Assembly (NCBI RefSeq): GCF_030684895.1
Contig: NZ_JAUXXP010000053.1
Location: forward strand, 1 to 41,826
DNA length: 41,826 nucleotides
Direction: 5' to 3'
Source of the DNA: Pseudomonas sp.
GTDB taxonomy: Bacteria > Pseudomonadota > Gammaproteobacteria > Pseudomonadales > Pseudomonadaceae
In this document: piece after piece, positions 32,410 through 40,729 of the stretch
Position numbering within the stretch: position 1 is the first letter of the stretch
Layout of the letters: each line of letters opens with the position of its first letter
The notes under the pieces: generated by a model
What the model was told of the DNA's origin: nothing
The model's input: only the letters and a program-made list of their open reading frames with translations
Database searches by the model: none
Translations under genes and position numbers: made by a program

Positions 32410-33792
32410 ATGCTCAACGCCATCCAGTGGGACAGCACTCTGATCCGCCGCTACGACCAGGCCGGCCCGCGCTACACCTCCTATCCGACCGCCGTGCAGT
32501 TTCATGAGCGCGTCAGCCAGTTCGACCTGCTGCATGCCCTGCGCGGCAGCCGCAAGGCGCTGCGGCCGCTGTCGCTGTATGTGCACATCCCGTTCTGTGC
32601 ACACATCTGCTACTACTGCGCCTGCAACAAGGTGATCACCAAGGATCGTGGCCGCACCCAGCCCTACCTGGAAAAGCTCGAACGCGAAATCGAGATCATT
32701 AGCCGTCATCTCGACCCGCAGCAGAAGGTCGAGCAGCTGCACTTCGGCGGCGGTACGCCGACCTTTCTTAGTCACTATGAACTGCGCCACCTGATGGGCC
32801 ACCTGCGCCAGCACTTCAATCTGCTGGATGACGACAGCGGCGATTACAGCATCGAGATCGACCCGCGCGAAGCCGACTGGTCGACCATGGGCCTGCTCCG
32901 CGAGCTGGGCTTCAACCGCGTCAGCCTGGGCGTGCAGGATCTCGACCCAGCCGTGCAGCGAGCAGTCAATCGCTTACAGACCCTGGAAGAAACCCGCGCC
33001 ATCGTCGAAGCTGCGCGTACCCTGCAGTTCCGCTCGATAAACATCGACCTGATCTACGGCCTGCCGCTGCAAACCCCGGAGCGCTTTGCCCACACCGTGG
33101 CTGAAGTGATTGCCTTGCAGCCTGATCGTCTCTCGCTGTTCAACTACGCCCACCTGCCGGAGCGCTTTATGCCGCAGCGGCGAATCAACACCAGCGACCT
33201 GCCCAACCCCGGTGACAAGCTGGCCATGCTGCAGGCCAGCATCGAGCAACTGAGCGCCGCCGGTTACCGCTATATCGGTATGGATCACTTCGCCCTGCCC
33301 GACGACGAACTGGCCAGCGCCCAGGAAGATGGCAGCCTGCAACGCAACTTCCAGGGCTACACCACCCACGGCCACTGCGACCTGATCGGCCTGGGGGTGT
33401 CATCGATCAGCCAGATTGGCGATCTCTACTGTCAGAACAACAGCGACCTGAGCAAATACCAGGACAGCCTCGGCCACAGCGAACTGGCCACCGTGCGCGG
33501 CCTGCACTGTGACGCAGACGACCGTTTGCGCCGTGCCGTGATTCAGCAGTTGATCTGTCATTTTCAGCTGCGTTTTGCCGCTATCGAACAGACCTACGCC
33601 ATCGATTTTCGCAGTTACTTTGCCGAGGTCTGGCCGCAACTGCAGCAGATGGCCAGTGACGGGCTGATCGAATTGAATGCCCTGGGCATCGAAGTACGGC
33701 CAGCGGGCCGTCTGCTGGTGCGCTCGCTGTGCATGCTGTTTGATCGCTACCTCAGCGAATTAAACCAGCAACGTTTTTCCCGGGTGATCTAG
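32410..33792 (+). CDS. hemN: Oxygen-independent coproporphyrinogen III oxidase HemN
   Basis: A 460-residue radical SAM enzyme converting coproporphyrinogen III to protoporphyrinogen IX without O2. The cluster motif CAHICYYCACNK contains Cys-x-x-x-Cys-x-x-Cys. The N-terminus RYDQAGPRYTSYPTA and the glycine-rich FGGGTPTFLS SAM contact are standard, as are GVQDLDPAVQRAVNR and the C-terminal LCMLFDRYL. The ATG at 32410 matches the family start. A longer reading to 32281 runs through the promoter and REP element. The ANR box implies induction at low oxygen, matching its need. Confidence 0.96.
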   Translation: MLNAIQWDSTLIRRYDQAGPRYTSYPTAVQFHERVSQFDLLHALRGSRKALRPLSLYVHIPFCAHICYYCACNKVITKDRGRTQPYLEKLEREIEIISRHLDPQQKVEQLHFGGGTPTFLSHYELRHLMGHLRQHFNLLDDDSGDYSIEIDPREADWSTMGLLRELGFNRVSLGVQDLDPAVQRAVNRLQTLEETRAIVEAARTLQFRSINIDLIYGLPLQTPERFAHTVAEVIALQPDRLSLFNYAHLPERFMPQRRINTSDLPNPGDKLAMLQASIEQLSAAGYRYIGMDHFALPDDELASAQEDGSLQRNFQGYTTHGHCDLIGLGVSSISQIGDLYCQNNSDLSKYQDSLGHSELATVRGLHCDADDRLRRAVIQQLICHFQLRFAAIEQTYAIDFRSYFAEVWPQLQQMASDGLIELNALGIEVRPAGRLLVRSLCMLFDRYLSELNQQRFSRVI

Positions 33793-33819
33793 CAGGCTGC
33801 CGACTATACGAGCCGAGGC

Positions 33820-34284
33820 TTATTTCATCACCAGGCCGGCCACTTCCTGCATCTGTTGATCACTGAGGTCCTGCTCACGCATAGTCTTGATCAGCGTCGC
33901 GTTGGCGCTGCTCAGGGCGCCCTGCAGCGAGGCCAGTTCACCCTGCAGCGCTTCGATCCTTATGCGTTTAGCCTCGGGATCGAGGCTCTGGTCCTGCATG
34001 ACCTCTTGTAACTCGGCTTTCTTCGCCTCGATCTGCGCCTTGATCTCACGGATTCGCTTGAGCAGGTCCTTGAGCACATCCGGCAGGCTGCTCTCATCAA
34101 TATCGCGGTTCTTCTCTGCGGCGGCGGAGCGTGCCTTGCCCAGCTCCGACAGGCTTACCCGCAGGCTGTCGCGCAACGCCTGCTTGTCCGCCTCGCTGCT
34201 CTCCACACCGCTTTCGGCCGCAGCGCTCTTGCGCTCCAGCGACAGGTTCATGCGGGTGCTTAATTGGGTCGATTCCAGACGCAT
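33820..34284 (-). CDS. Conserved coiled-coil protein between hemN and anr
   Basis: A 154-residue protein of unknown function. Residues about 28-130 are almost all helical with heptad periodicity (ESSLPDVLKDLLKRIREIKAQIEAKKAELQEVM in part), suggesting a coiled coil. Residues 1-27 are polar. There is no signal peptide, span or catalytic motif. An AAGGAG site lies 6 bases ahead of ATG 34284. It is on the strand opposite hemN and anr, and P. aeruginosa has a hypothetical gene in the same slot, which argues that it is real and conserved. I cannot assign a role. Confidence 0.7.
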   Translation of the reverse strand: MRLESTQLSTRMNLSLERKSAAAESGVESSEADKQALRDSLRVSLSELGKARSAAAEKNRDIDESSLPDVLKDLLKRIREIKAQIEAKKAELQEVMQDQSLDPEAKRIRIEALQGELASLQGALSSANATLIKTMREQDLSDQQMQEVAGLVMK

Positions 34285-34437
34285 ACGAACGCTCCTTGCA
34301 GATATTCAAAGCCGCCTGGTTTATCGGCCGCACCGATTAAAACTTGAACATTCGATCAGACTGCGTCTTAGTGGCCCTGCCCTGCCCCCTGCTGTAACCT
34401 TACAGCTATTGTGTGTTTACCCTCAGGATCGCCAGCG

Positions 34438-35172
34438 ATGTCCGAAAGCATCAAGTTGCATAGCCCACACCAAGCCCATTGCAAGGATTGCAGCCTGGCG
34501 AGTTTGTGCCTGCCGCTGTCCCTGAACCTGGAAGACATGGACGCCCTCGACGAAATCGTCAAACGCGGCCGCCCACTGAAAAAGGGCGAATTCCTGTTCC
34601 GCCAGAGCGATGCCTTCAACTCTGTCTTCGCCGTGCGTTCCGGGGCGCTGAAAACCTTCAGCCTGAGCGACAGCGGTGATGAGCAGATCACCGGTTTCCA
34701 CCTGCCCAGCGAACTGGTCGGCCTGTCCGGCATGGACAGTGACGCGTACCCGGTGTCAGCCATGGCATTGGAAACCACCTCGGTGTGCGAAATCCCCTTC
34801 GAGCGCCTCGACGAGCTGTCGGTGCAACTGCCGCAACTGCGCCGCCAGTTGATGCGCGTCATGAGCCGCGAGATCCGCGACGATCAGCAAATGATGCTGC
34901 TGCTGTCGAAGAAAACCGCCGACGAGCGCATCGCCACCTTCCTGGTCAACCTCTCGGCGCGCTTCCGCGCCCGTGGTTTCTCGGCCAATCAGTTCCGTCT
35001 GGCCATGTCGCGCAACGAAATTGGTAACTATTTGGGCCTTGCGGTGGAGACCGTATCGCGGGTATTTACCCGCTTCCAACAGAACAAGCTGCTCGAAGCC
35101 GAAGGCAAGGAAGTGCATATCCTCGATCCCATCGAGCTGTGCGCATTGGCCGGCGGCAACCTTGAGGGCTGA
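34438..35172 (+). CDS. anr: Anaerobic transcriptional regulator Anr (FNR homologue)
   Basis: A 244-residue oxygen sensor. N-terminal cluster cysteines are Cys15, Cys18 and Cys24 ([11 protein letters not shown]) and the fourth ligand is Cys117 (TTSVCEIPF), as in FNR. A cAMP-receptor-type beta-roll follows (about residues 35-115), then the dimer helix and a C-terminal helix-turn-helix ([22 protein letters not shown], with Glu and Ser-Arg that read the TTGAT half site). The start at 34438 matches P. aeruginosa Anr in length. It probably controls hemN (perfect box at 32339) and perhaps one cco operon. Confidence 0.97.
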   Translation: MSESIKLHSPHQAHCKDCSLASLCLPLSLNLEDMDALDEIVKRGRPLKKGEFLFRQSDAFNSVFAVRSGALKTFSLSDSGDEQITGFHLPSELVGLSGMDSDAYPVSAMALETTSVCEIPFERLDELSVQLPQLRRQLMRVMSREIRDDQQMMLLLSKKTADERIATFLVNLSARFRARGFSANQFRLAMSRNEIGNYLGLAVETVSRVFTRFQQNKLLEAEGKEVHILDPIELCALAGGNLEG

Positions 35173-35200
35173 TCGACCCGCATAGCGCAGGACCTAGCCG

Positions 35201-35749
35201 ATGATCTTCGACGAATTCAGCATCAAAACCCTGATCCGCCCGGTGGTGGACTTCCCCAAGCCGGGGGTGATCTTTCGCGACATCACCCCGCTGTTCCAGT
35301 CACCACGTGCCCTGCGTATGGTCGCCGACAGCTTTATCCAGCGTTACGTCGAAGCAGATTTCAGCCATATCGGCGCCATGGATGCGCGCGGTTTTCTGAT
35401 CGGTTCGATCATCGCCTATGAGCTGAACAAACCGCTGATCCTGTTCCGCAAGCAAGGCAAGCTGCCCGCCGACGTACTCAGCGAGAGCTACCAGACCGAG
35501 TACGGCGAAGCCAAACTGGAAGTGCACGCCGACAGCCTCTGCGAAGGCGACAAGGTGCTGATTTTCGATGACCTGATCGCCACCGGTGGCACCCTGCTGG
35601 CTGCTGCACAGCTGGTACGGCGTATGGGCGCGAGCATCATCGAAGCCGCCGCAATCATCGATCTACCCGAGCTGGGCGGCTCACAGAAACTGCAGGACCG
35701 TGGCATCCCGACTTTCGCCCTGACCAGTTTCGCTCTCAACGACCAATAA
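35201..35749 (+). CDS. apt: Adenine phosphoribosyltransferase Apt
   Basis: A 182-residue enzyme forming AMP from adenine and PRPP. The PRPP motif is [21 protein letters not shown] (about residues 123-143), with the adenine-site phrase [15 protein letters not shown] near the start and [11 protein letters not shown] at 64-74. Gene order anr-apt is the same in P. aeruginosa. ATG 35201 is 28 bases past anr. Confidence 0.96.
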   Translation: MIFDEFSIKTLIRPVVDFPKPGVIFRDITPLFQSPRALRMVADSFIQRYVEADFSHIGAMDARGFLIGSIIAYELNKPLILFRKQGKLPADVLSESYQTEYGEAKLEVHADSLCEGDKVLIFDDLIATGGTLLAAAQLVRRMGASIIEAAAIIDLPELGGSQKLQDRGIPTFALTSFALNDQ

Positions 35750-35845
35750 AACCGCCCCAAGGCCCTGACGACAGCGCTGCATGTCCGGGCCTGGCGGACC
35801 TTCGCGAACTACTCGCCCACTGTTTACACAAGTACCCTACACGCC

Positions 35846-36661
35846 ATGAATGAAACCCCAATAAGCCCCACGCCCAGCCACTGGCGTCTGCGCCTCGGCG
35901 CGCTGATGGAAAGCACAGCCATCACCCGCCTGGTCACCACCCTGATCATCCTCAACGCAGCGATTCTCGGCATCCAGACCTACCCTGGGCTGATGGCCAA
36001 CTGGGGCGAGTTGCTGCTGATGCTGGATAAACTGATTCTCGCGGTGTTTATCCTGGAACTGGCGCTGCGCTTTATCGCTCGCGGCCTGGGCCTGCTGCGT
36101 GATCCCTGGGCGGTATTCGACTGCCTGGTGGTGGGCGTGGCGCTGGTGCCGTCCAGCGGGCCATTCGCCGTGCTGCGTGCGCTGCGCGTGTTGCGCGTGC
36201 TGCGGCTGATTTCGATCAACCCGAACATGCGCCGGGTGGTCGAGGCGCTGCTGTCCTCGCTACCGGGCATGGGCAGCATCGCCATGCTGCTCGGCCTGGT
36301 GTTCTACGTAGCGGCAGTAATGGCCACCCAACTGTTTGGCGCAGCCTTCCCCGAGTGGTTTGGCAGCCTCGGTGCCAGCCTCTACACCCTGTTTCAGGTG
36401 ATGACGCTGGAAAGCTGGTCGATGGGTATCGTGCGCCCGGTGATGGAGCAGTTCCCGCTGGCGTGGCTGTATTTCCTGCCATTTATCCTGATTGCCACTT
36501 TTATGATGCTCAACCTGTTTATCGCCGTGGTGGTCAATGCCATGCAGACCACCCATGAGCAGGAAGCCAAACTGGCGCCACCTTCACCCACCGAGCAATT
36601 GCTGCTCGATGAACTGCGCGCCCTGCGCGCCGAAGTCGCCGAGCTGCGCCAGCAACGCTGA
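35846..36661 (+). CDS. Bacterial voltage-gated sodium channel (NaChBac-like)
   Basis: A 271-residue six-span channel subunit that should work as a tetramer. S4 carries repeated Arg every third residue (VLRALRVLRVLRLIS, about residues 108-122). The pore follows, with selectivity filter TLESWSM at residues 187-193, the Glu-ring type seen in NaChBac (TLESWAS) and NavMs (TLESWSM). S6 is FILIATFMMLNLFIAVVVNAM. The last 40 residues carry a heptad coiled coil (EQLLLDELRALRAEVAELRQQ) typical of these channels. Na+ selectivity is inferred from the filter. The physiological role in Pseudomonas is unclear. Confidence 0.88.
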   Translation: MNETPISPTPSHWRLRLGALMESTAITRLVTTLIILNAAILGIQTYPGLMANWGELLLMLDKLILAVFILELALRFIARGLGLLRDPWAVFDCLVVGVALVPSSGPFAVLRALRVLRVLRLISINPNMRRVVEALLSSLPGMGSIAMLLGLVFYVAAVMATQLFGAAFPEWFGSLGASLYTLFQVMTLESWSMGIVRPVMEQFPLAWLYFLPFILIATFMMLNLFIAVVVNAMQTTHEQEAKLAPPSPTEQLLLDELRALRAEVAELRQQR

Positions 36662-36709
36662 GGCACAGTTCCCGGATAAGCCTCTTGAGGTTGTGGGCTC
36701 AGGGAATTT

Positions 36710-36776
36710 GTAGGAGCGGCCCATGGCCGCGAATGGCATGTTCGGCAAAGCCATCGCGGGCACGGCCCGCGCCTAC
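36710..36776. repeat. REP/BIME palindrome, GTAGGAGCGG family (copy 2)
   Basis: GTAGGAGCGGCCCATGGCCGCGA (36710-36732) is mirrored by TCGCGGGCACGGCCCGCGCCTAC ending at 36776. It is part of the 389-base gap 36662-37050, in which I find no gene, only this repeat and a small GCCAACT/AGTTGGC inverted repeat (36867-36898). Confidence 0.85.
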
Positions 36777-37011
36777 GCCCGGCAAGACTGCGTAGCATCC
36801 ACTCGGCGAGATTACAGGCCCTCGGGATCAGCACCGGCTGCTGCGTCATAGACGCGATCCCTCGCAGCCAACTGTCCGACAACTATCCATAAGTTGGCGC
36901 AATTCCGGCTGCCCTGGCCAGGAATGACCTCGCGCCAAAAACGCCCTCGGCTAAAGATAAATCACGGCCCAAGACAGCCCAGCCTGTCGTCCCAAGCCCC
37001 ATAACAAGAGC

Positions 37012-37028
37012 GGTCGCGAACCGCGACC
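37012..37028 (+). promoter_or_regulatory. Hairpin in the leader of the PF10118 gene
   Basis: GGTCGCG (37012-37018), AAC, CGCGACC (37022-37028), 22 bases before the ATG at 37051. It may affect translation. Confidence 0.35.
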
Positions 37029-37050
37029 AAGATGCCGAGGAGTCGCCCTT

Positions 37051-37881
37051 ATGACAGCCAAAACCAGCACCCCAACCGCCAGCTTTCCCGTGCGTCGCAT
37101 GGACTTCACCTTTGATGAAAGCCAGAAGTTCTGGTTTGCCGGCGACCCCTTTATGAGCCACTTCATGAACAACCTGTCGTCGCTGTTTCCCTATGGCGAA
37201 AAGTTCTTCGTCGACAGTGTGCGCGCCGTGCGCGAACAGGTGAGCGAGCCGCAGCTGAAGAAGGACATCAGCGCCTTTATCGGCCAGGAAGCCATGCACT
37301 CCAAGGAACACGCGGCCTATAACGACTACGCCGCCGAGCACAATATCGACCTGGAACTGCTGGAACTGCGCATCAAGGTGCTTCTGGAGTGGGTCACCAA
37401 GATCACCACCAAGAAACAGCGCCTGGCCGCCACCTGCGCCCTGGAGCACTTCACCGCAACCATGGCCGAGCAACTGCTGCAGCGCGAAGACCTGACCACC
37501 CAGATGAACGATCCCAAGCTGTACCAGCTGTGGATGTGGCATGCGATTGAAGAGAACGAGCACAAGGCGGTCTGCTACGACGTGTACCAGAAGGTCTACG
37601 GCGGCTATTTCACCCGCGTCGGCATGATGGCGATTGCCACCGTGATCTTCTTCGGCGTGATCGGCTGGTTCCAACTGCACCTGCTGCGCAAAGACGGCCA
37701 ACTGTTCAACTGGCGCAGCTGGGGCAAGGGTTTGAAGATGCTGTTCGGCCCACGCAATGGCTTTCTGACCAAGCTGATTCCATCGTACCTGGACTACTAC
37801 CGCCCCGGCTTCCACCCCTTTGACCACGACAGCAAAGCACTGGAACTGCGCTGGCGGCAGCGTTTGGGCTTTAACAACTGA
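37051..37881 (+). CDS. Metal-dependent hydrolase family protein (PF10118)
   Basis: A 276-residue protein. Three helical metal motifs are visible: FIGQEAMHSKEHAAYND (about residues 73-89), ALEHFTATMAEQLL (about 130-143) and MWHAIEENEHKAVCYDVY (about 162-179). The repeated Glu-x-x-His pattern suggests a di-iron or similar ferritin-like centre, although the Pfam name is metal-dependent hydrolase. A hydrophobic stretch (about 192-212) may touch the membrane. Its partner and substrate are unknown. A GAGGAG site precedes the start. Confidence 0.8.
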   Translation: MTAKTSTPTASFPVRRMDFTFDESQKFWFAGDPFMSHFMNNLSSLFPYGEKFFVDSVRAVREQVSEPQLKKDISAFIGQEAMHSKEHAAYNDYAAEHNIDLELLELRIKVLLEWVTKITTKKQRLAATCALEHFTATMAEQLLQREDLTTQMNDPKLYQLWMWHAIEENEHKAVCYDVYQKVYGGYFTRVGMMAIATVIFFGVIGWFQLHLLRKDGQLFNWRSWGKGLKMLFGPRNGFLTKLIPSYLDYYRPGFHPFDHDSKALELRWRQRLGFNN

Positions 37882-37890
37882 TACCCGACA

Positions 37891-37919
37891 GATGCCGGGG
37901 GCTCTGCAGCCCCCGCATC
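37891..37919. terminator. Hairpin between convergent genes, probable bidirectional terminator
   Basis: GATGCCGGGGGCT (37891-37903) and AGCCCCCGCATC (37908-37919) form a strong stem with one bulged base. It overlaps the end of the GFA gene on the minus strand and ends the PF10118 gene on the plus strand. No T run. Confidence 0.6.
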
Positions 37920-38316
37920 AACCTTCCCCGGCAAAACGCGGCAAATCGTCGGCCAGCTCAAACCAGGGTAAGCGCGACGCATACCAAATGTGTTTCTGCG
38001 GCGCAAACCACTCGGGATGGTCAAGCGTCACGCTATTGAGTCCAACCTCTTCACGGCCCTGCTCGCGATACTCCAACGGAGTACCACAATCACGACAGAA
38101 GCGCCTTTCTCCACGGGTGCTGGAACGGAATACACCGATATCACCACTCAGGTAATGCAGTGCCGCACCAGGCACCATGGCCCAGGGCATGGCAGGTGTA
38201 GCACCTGATTTCTGGCAGATACGGCAATGGCAGTAACCAGTCTCGGTGGGCAGACTTTCCAGGCGGTAGCGCACACTGCCGCACGCGCAGCCGCCGAACA
38301 GAGGCAATGACACCAT
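37918..38316 (-). CDS. GFA-family (Mss4-like fold) zinc-binding protein
   Basis: A 132-residue protein. Zinc ligands are visible as FGGCACGSVRY, CHCRICQKS and FCRDCGTPLEY, the standard Cys set of the GFA (glutathione-dependent formaldehyde-activating enzyme-like) family. Despite the name, most family members have no proven formaldehyde activity. I prefer ATG 38316 because GGAG lies 9 bases upstream. ATG 38331 is an alternative that adds 5 residues. It follows the TetR gene by 21 bases on the same strand, so they are likely cotranscribed. Confidence 0.85.
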   Translation of the reverse strand: MVSLPLFGGCACGSVRYRLESLPTETGYCHCRICQKSGATPAMPWAMVPGAALHYLSGDIGVFRSSTRGERRFCRDCGTPLEYREQGREEVGLNSVTLDHPEWFAPQKHIWYASRLPWFELADDLPRFAGEG

Positions 38317-38337
38317 GCTGCCGATCTCCATTGAAAT

Positions 38338-39060
38338 TTAATCCACCGGCAACTTGAGCTGCCCCAGCCCCTGCAACACGCTGGCCCCGGTAAACAGCAT
38401 AACGACCTGCTCCTCGGCCAGTGCACAGATTGCCGCTTGCCGCTCGGGTTGGCCGATATAGTCCAGCGACAGCTGGAACAGGTTGCGGCTGATCAGGTTC
38501 GACACCTGCAGCACCACCGCTGGGTTGACCATTTCCGGCAGCAGCTTGAAGGCGATGATGTCCTCGGCCATGTCCGCGCCAAACTCATCCATCACCTCCT
38601 GCAGCGCCGCGCGCAGCACGGCCGAGGCGCCATGCAGCTCGCGCACGCCGATGATAAAGGCCTCGGGGTTTTGCGCGACGAAATCAAAGAACAGCTGCAC
38701 GGTTTCATGGCACACCCGCCGACCGCGTTGCAGGTCGATGCCAAACAACATCGGCGAGCTTGCCTGAGTCGACTGCACAGCCCGCTCAGCGGCTTCACGG
38801 CGCAGATCGCGCAGCGGTTGACGCAGCTGGGTGGAGATCTGGCGGATCACGGTCAGCCCCAGGTCATCGACATCCTTGAAGTGCCTATAGAAGGTATTGG
38901 GATTGAGCCCGGCCTCACGGGCCAGCTCACGCAGGCCCAGATTGCTCAGGCTGCGGCTGGTTGAGGTGAGACGTAACGCGGCCTCCAGTAACAGGGTCTT
39001 GCCTGGGGCCTCGCTGGCTTTTTCTGCGGCTGGCTGCTGCTCGCTGGCATCTGCCTGCAT
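38338..39060 (-). CDS. TetR-family transcriptional regulator
   Basis: A 240-residue regulator. After about 22 flexible residues, the DNA-binding domain reads NLGLRELAREAGLNPNTFYRHFKDVDDL (helices 2-4, residues about 40-67), the canonical TetR helix-turn-helix and similar to FabR/DesT-type regulators. The C-terminal 150 residues form the helical ligand and dimer domain. It is divergent from the monooxygenase gene, and two 16-base palindromic sites lie between them, so it probably represses that operon and itself. The ligand is unknown; a fatty or ketone compound is a guess from the enzymes next door. Confidence 0.9.
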   Translation of the reverse strand: MQADASEQQPAAEKASEAPGKTLLLEAALRLTSTSRSLSNLGLRELAREAGLNPNTFYRHFKDVDDLGLTVIRQISTQLRQPLRDLRREAAERAVQSTQASSPMLFGIDLQRGRRVCHETVQLFFDFVAQNPEAFIIGVRELHGASAVLRAALQEVMDEFGADMAEDIIAFKLLPEMVNPAVVLQVSNLISRNLFQLSLDYIGQPERQAAICALAEEQVVMLFTGASVLQGLGQLKLPVD

Positions 39061-39109
39061 GACGAACCCTACCTAAAAGTTGGCTTGTGAGAATGCTGCT
39101 TGTTGGCGA

Positions 39110-39145
39110 GTATACATTTGTCTACCTTGGTATACAGCTGTATAC
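39110..39145. promoter_or_regulatory. Paired 16-bp operators in the TetR-monooxygenase intergenic region
   Basis: GTATACAGCTGTATAC (39130-39145) is a perfect palindrome. GTATACATTTGTCTAC (39110-39125) is a variant matching at 13 of 16 positions, with starts exactly 20 bases apart, about two helical turns. They sit 50-90 bases from the TetR start and 31-66 from the monooxygenase start, as expected for cooperative TetR binding. Confidence 0.8.
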
Positions 39146-39175
39146 GCCAGCAATAAACATAACAGGAGCTTGGCC

Positions 39176-40729
39176 ATGAATGCACCCGTCTCACCCCCTT
39201 CTGCCACCCGCCACTGCAAGGTCGCCATTATCGGTACGGGCTTCTCCGGCCTGGGCATGGCCATCCGCCTGAAGCAGGCCGGTGAACATGACTTCCTGCT
39301 GTTCGAGAAAGAAGCCGGCGTCGGCGGCACCTGGCGGGTGAACAATTACCCGGGCTGTGGCTGTGACGTGCAATCGCATCTGTATTCCTTTTCGTTCGAG
39401 CAGAACCCCAACTGGACGCGCATGTTTGCCAAGCAGCCAGAAATCCAGGGTTACCTGGAAGGCTGCTGGAGCAAGTACCGCCTGCAGAATCACACTCAGC
39501 TGAACACCGAGATCACCCGCCTGGCCTGGGATGAGCAGCAGGAGCTGTGGCAGATCAGTGACCGCGCCGGCAACAGCTACACCGCGCAGTTTGTGGTCTC
39601 CGGCATGGGTGCGCTGTCCACCCCATCGATTCCGGCGCTCAAGGGCCTGGGCGACTTCACCGGCAAGGTCTTCCACTCGCAGCAGTGGGATCACAGCTAC
39701 GACCTCACCGGCAAACGCATTGCGGTGATCGGCACCGGCGCCTCGTCGATCCAGTTCGTGCCGCAGATTCAGAAGCAGGTCAGCCAGCTCGATCTGTACC
39801 AGCGCACCGCGCCGTGGATCATGCCCAAGCCAGACCGCGCTATCAGCGAGCGTGAACGCAACCGCTTCAAGCGCTTCCCGCTGCTGCAAAAACTCTGGCG
39901 CGGCACCATCTACGCCCTGCTGGAAAGCCGGGTGATCGGCTTTGCCATGCTGCCCAAGGTGATGACCATCGCCCAGAAGGTCGGCAAGTGGTATATCAAC
40001 AAGCAGATCAAGGACCCGGTCCTGCGCGCCAAGGTCACCCCGGATTATCTGATGGGCTGCAAACGCGTGCTGATCTCCAACGATTACTTCCCGGCGCTGA
40101 CCCAGCCCAACGTCGACCTGATCACCGACGGCATCGAGGAAATCCGCAGCGGCAGCATCCGCACCGTGGATGGCAAAGAGCGCGAGATTGACGCGATCAT
40201 CTTCGGCACCGGCTTCACCCCAAGCGACCCATTGCCACGTGGCGTGGTGTTTGGCCGTGGCGGCGTCGACCTGCTCGACACCTGGCCGGAAGGCCCGCAG
40301 GCCTACAAAGGCACACTCACTGCCGGTTTCCCCAACCTGTTCTTCCTGATGGGGCCAAACACCGGTCTGGGCCACAACTCGATGGTCTATATGATCGAGT
40401 CGCAGATCCATTACGTGCTTGGCGCGCTCAAGCTGGTTGGTGAGCAAGAATTGCAAAGCCTGGAAGTCAAACAGGCGGTGCAGGATAAATTCAACGGCAA
40501 GCTGCAGGGCAGCCTGGGCAACACCGTGTGGAATGCCGGCGGCTGCACCAGCTGGTACCTGCATCCGGTCAGTGGCCGCAACTGCACGGTATGGCCGGGC
40601 TTTACCTGGCGCTTCCGTCTGCTGACGCGCAACTTTGACCCAGCGGCCTATCATTTCAGCCGTAAACACGCGGCACACCCGGCGCAGAACAGCGCTATCC
40701 AGTTGACTGCCCAGGAGGCCAGCGCATGA
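39176..40729 (+). CDS. Baeyer-Villiger-type flavin monooxygenase
   Basis: A 517-residue class B flavoprotein. The FAD site is IIGTGFSGLGMAIRL (residues 18-32). The Baeyer-Villiger fingerprint FxGxxxHxxxW(D) is met by FTGKVFHSQQWD (161-172). The NADPH site is IAVIGTGASSIQ, and a third motif IIFGTGFTPSDP follows. Such enzymes insert oxygen into ketones or oxidise long-chain compounds (AlmA-like relatives exist). The start is ATG 39176 with AGGAG 8 bases upstream. It overlaps the SDR start by 4 bases (ATGA). It is the first gene of the TetR-controlled pair. Confidence 0.9.
   Translation: MNAPVSPPSATRHCKVAIIGTGFSGLGMAIRLKQAGEHDFLLFEKEAGVGGTWRVNNYPGCGCDVQSHLYSFSFEQNPNWTRMFAKQPEIQGYLEGCWSKYRLQNHTQLNTEITRLAWDEQQELWQISDRAGNSYTAQFVVSGMGALSTPSIPALKGLGDFTGKVFHSQQWDHSYDLTGKRIAVIGTGASSIQFVPQIQKQVSQLDLYQRTAPWIMPKPDRAISERERNRFKRFPLLQKLWRGTIYALLESRVIGFAMLPKVMTIAQKVGKWYINKQIKDPVLRAKVTPDYLMGCKRVLISNDYFPALTQPNVDLITDGIEEIRSGSIRTVDGKEREIDAIIFGTGFTPSDPLPRGVVFGRGGVDLLDTWPEGPQAYKGTLTAGFPNLFFLMGPNTGLGHNSMVYMIESQIHYVLGALKLVGEQELQSLEVKQAVQDKFNGKLQGSLGNTVWNAGGCTSWYLHPVSGRNCTVWPGFTWRFRLLTRNFDPAAYHFSRKHAAHPAQNSAIQLTAQEASA

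Noticed and set aside
34341..34365. ANR-like site upstream of anr (TTGAA CATTC GATCA)
   Set aside because: The spacer is 5 bases rather than 4 and the halves match poorly, so I do not call autoregulation.
36883..37827. A long open frame of 314 codons on the minus strand opposite the PF10118 gene
   Set aside because: The + strand frame has clear metal-binding motifs and a good ribosome site. The minus frame has no recognisable domain and is the usual shadow seen in GC-rich genes.
39191..40678. A 495-codon frame on the minus strand opposite the monooxygenase
   Set aside because: Its composition is repetitive Gln, Ala, Asp and His without motifs, while the + strand has all flavin and NADPH motifs. 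It is a shadow.
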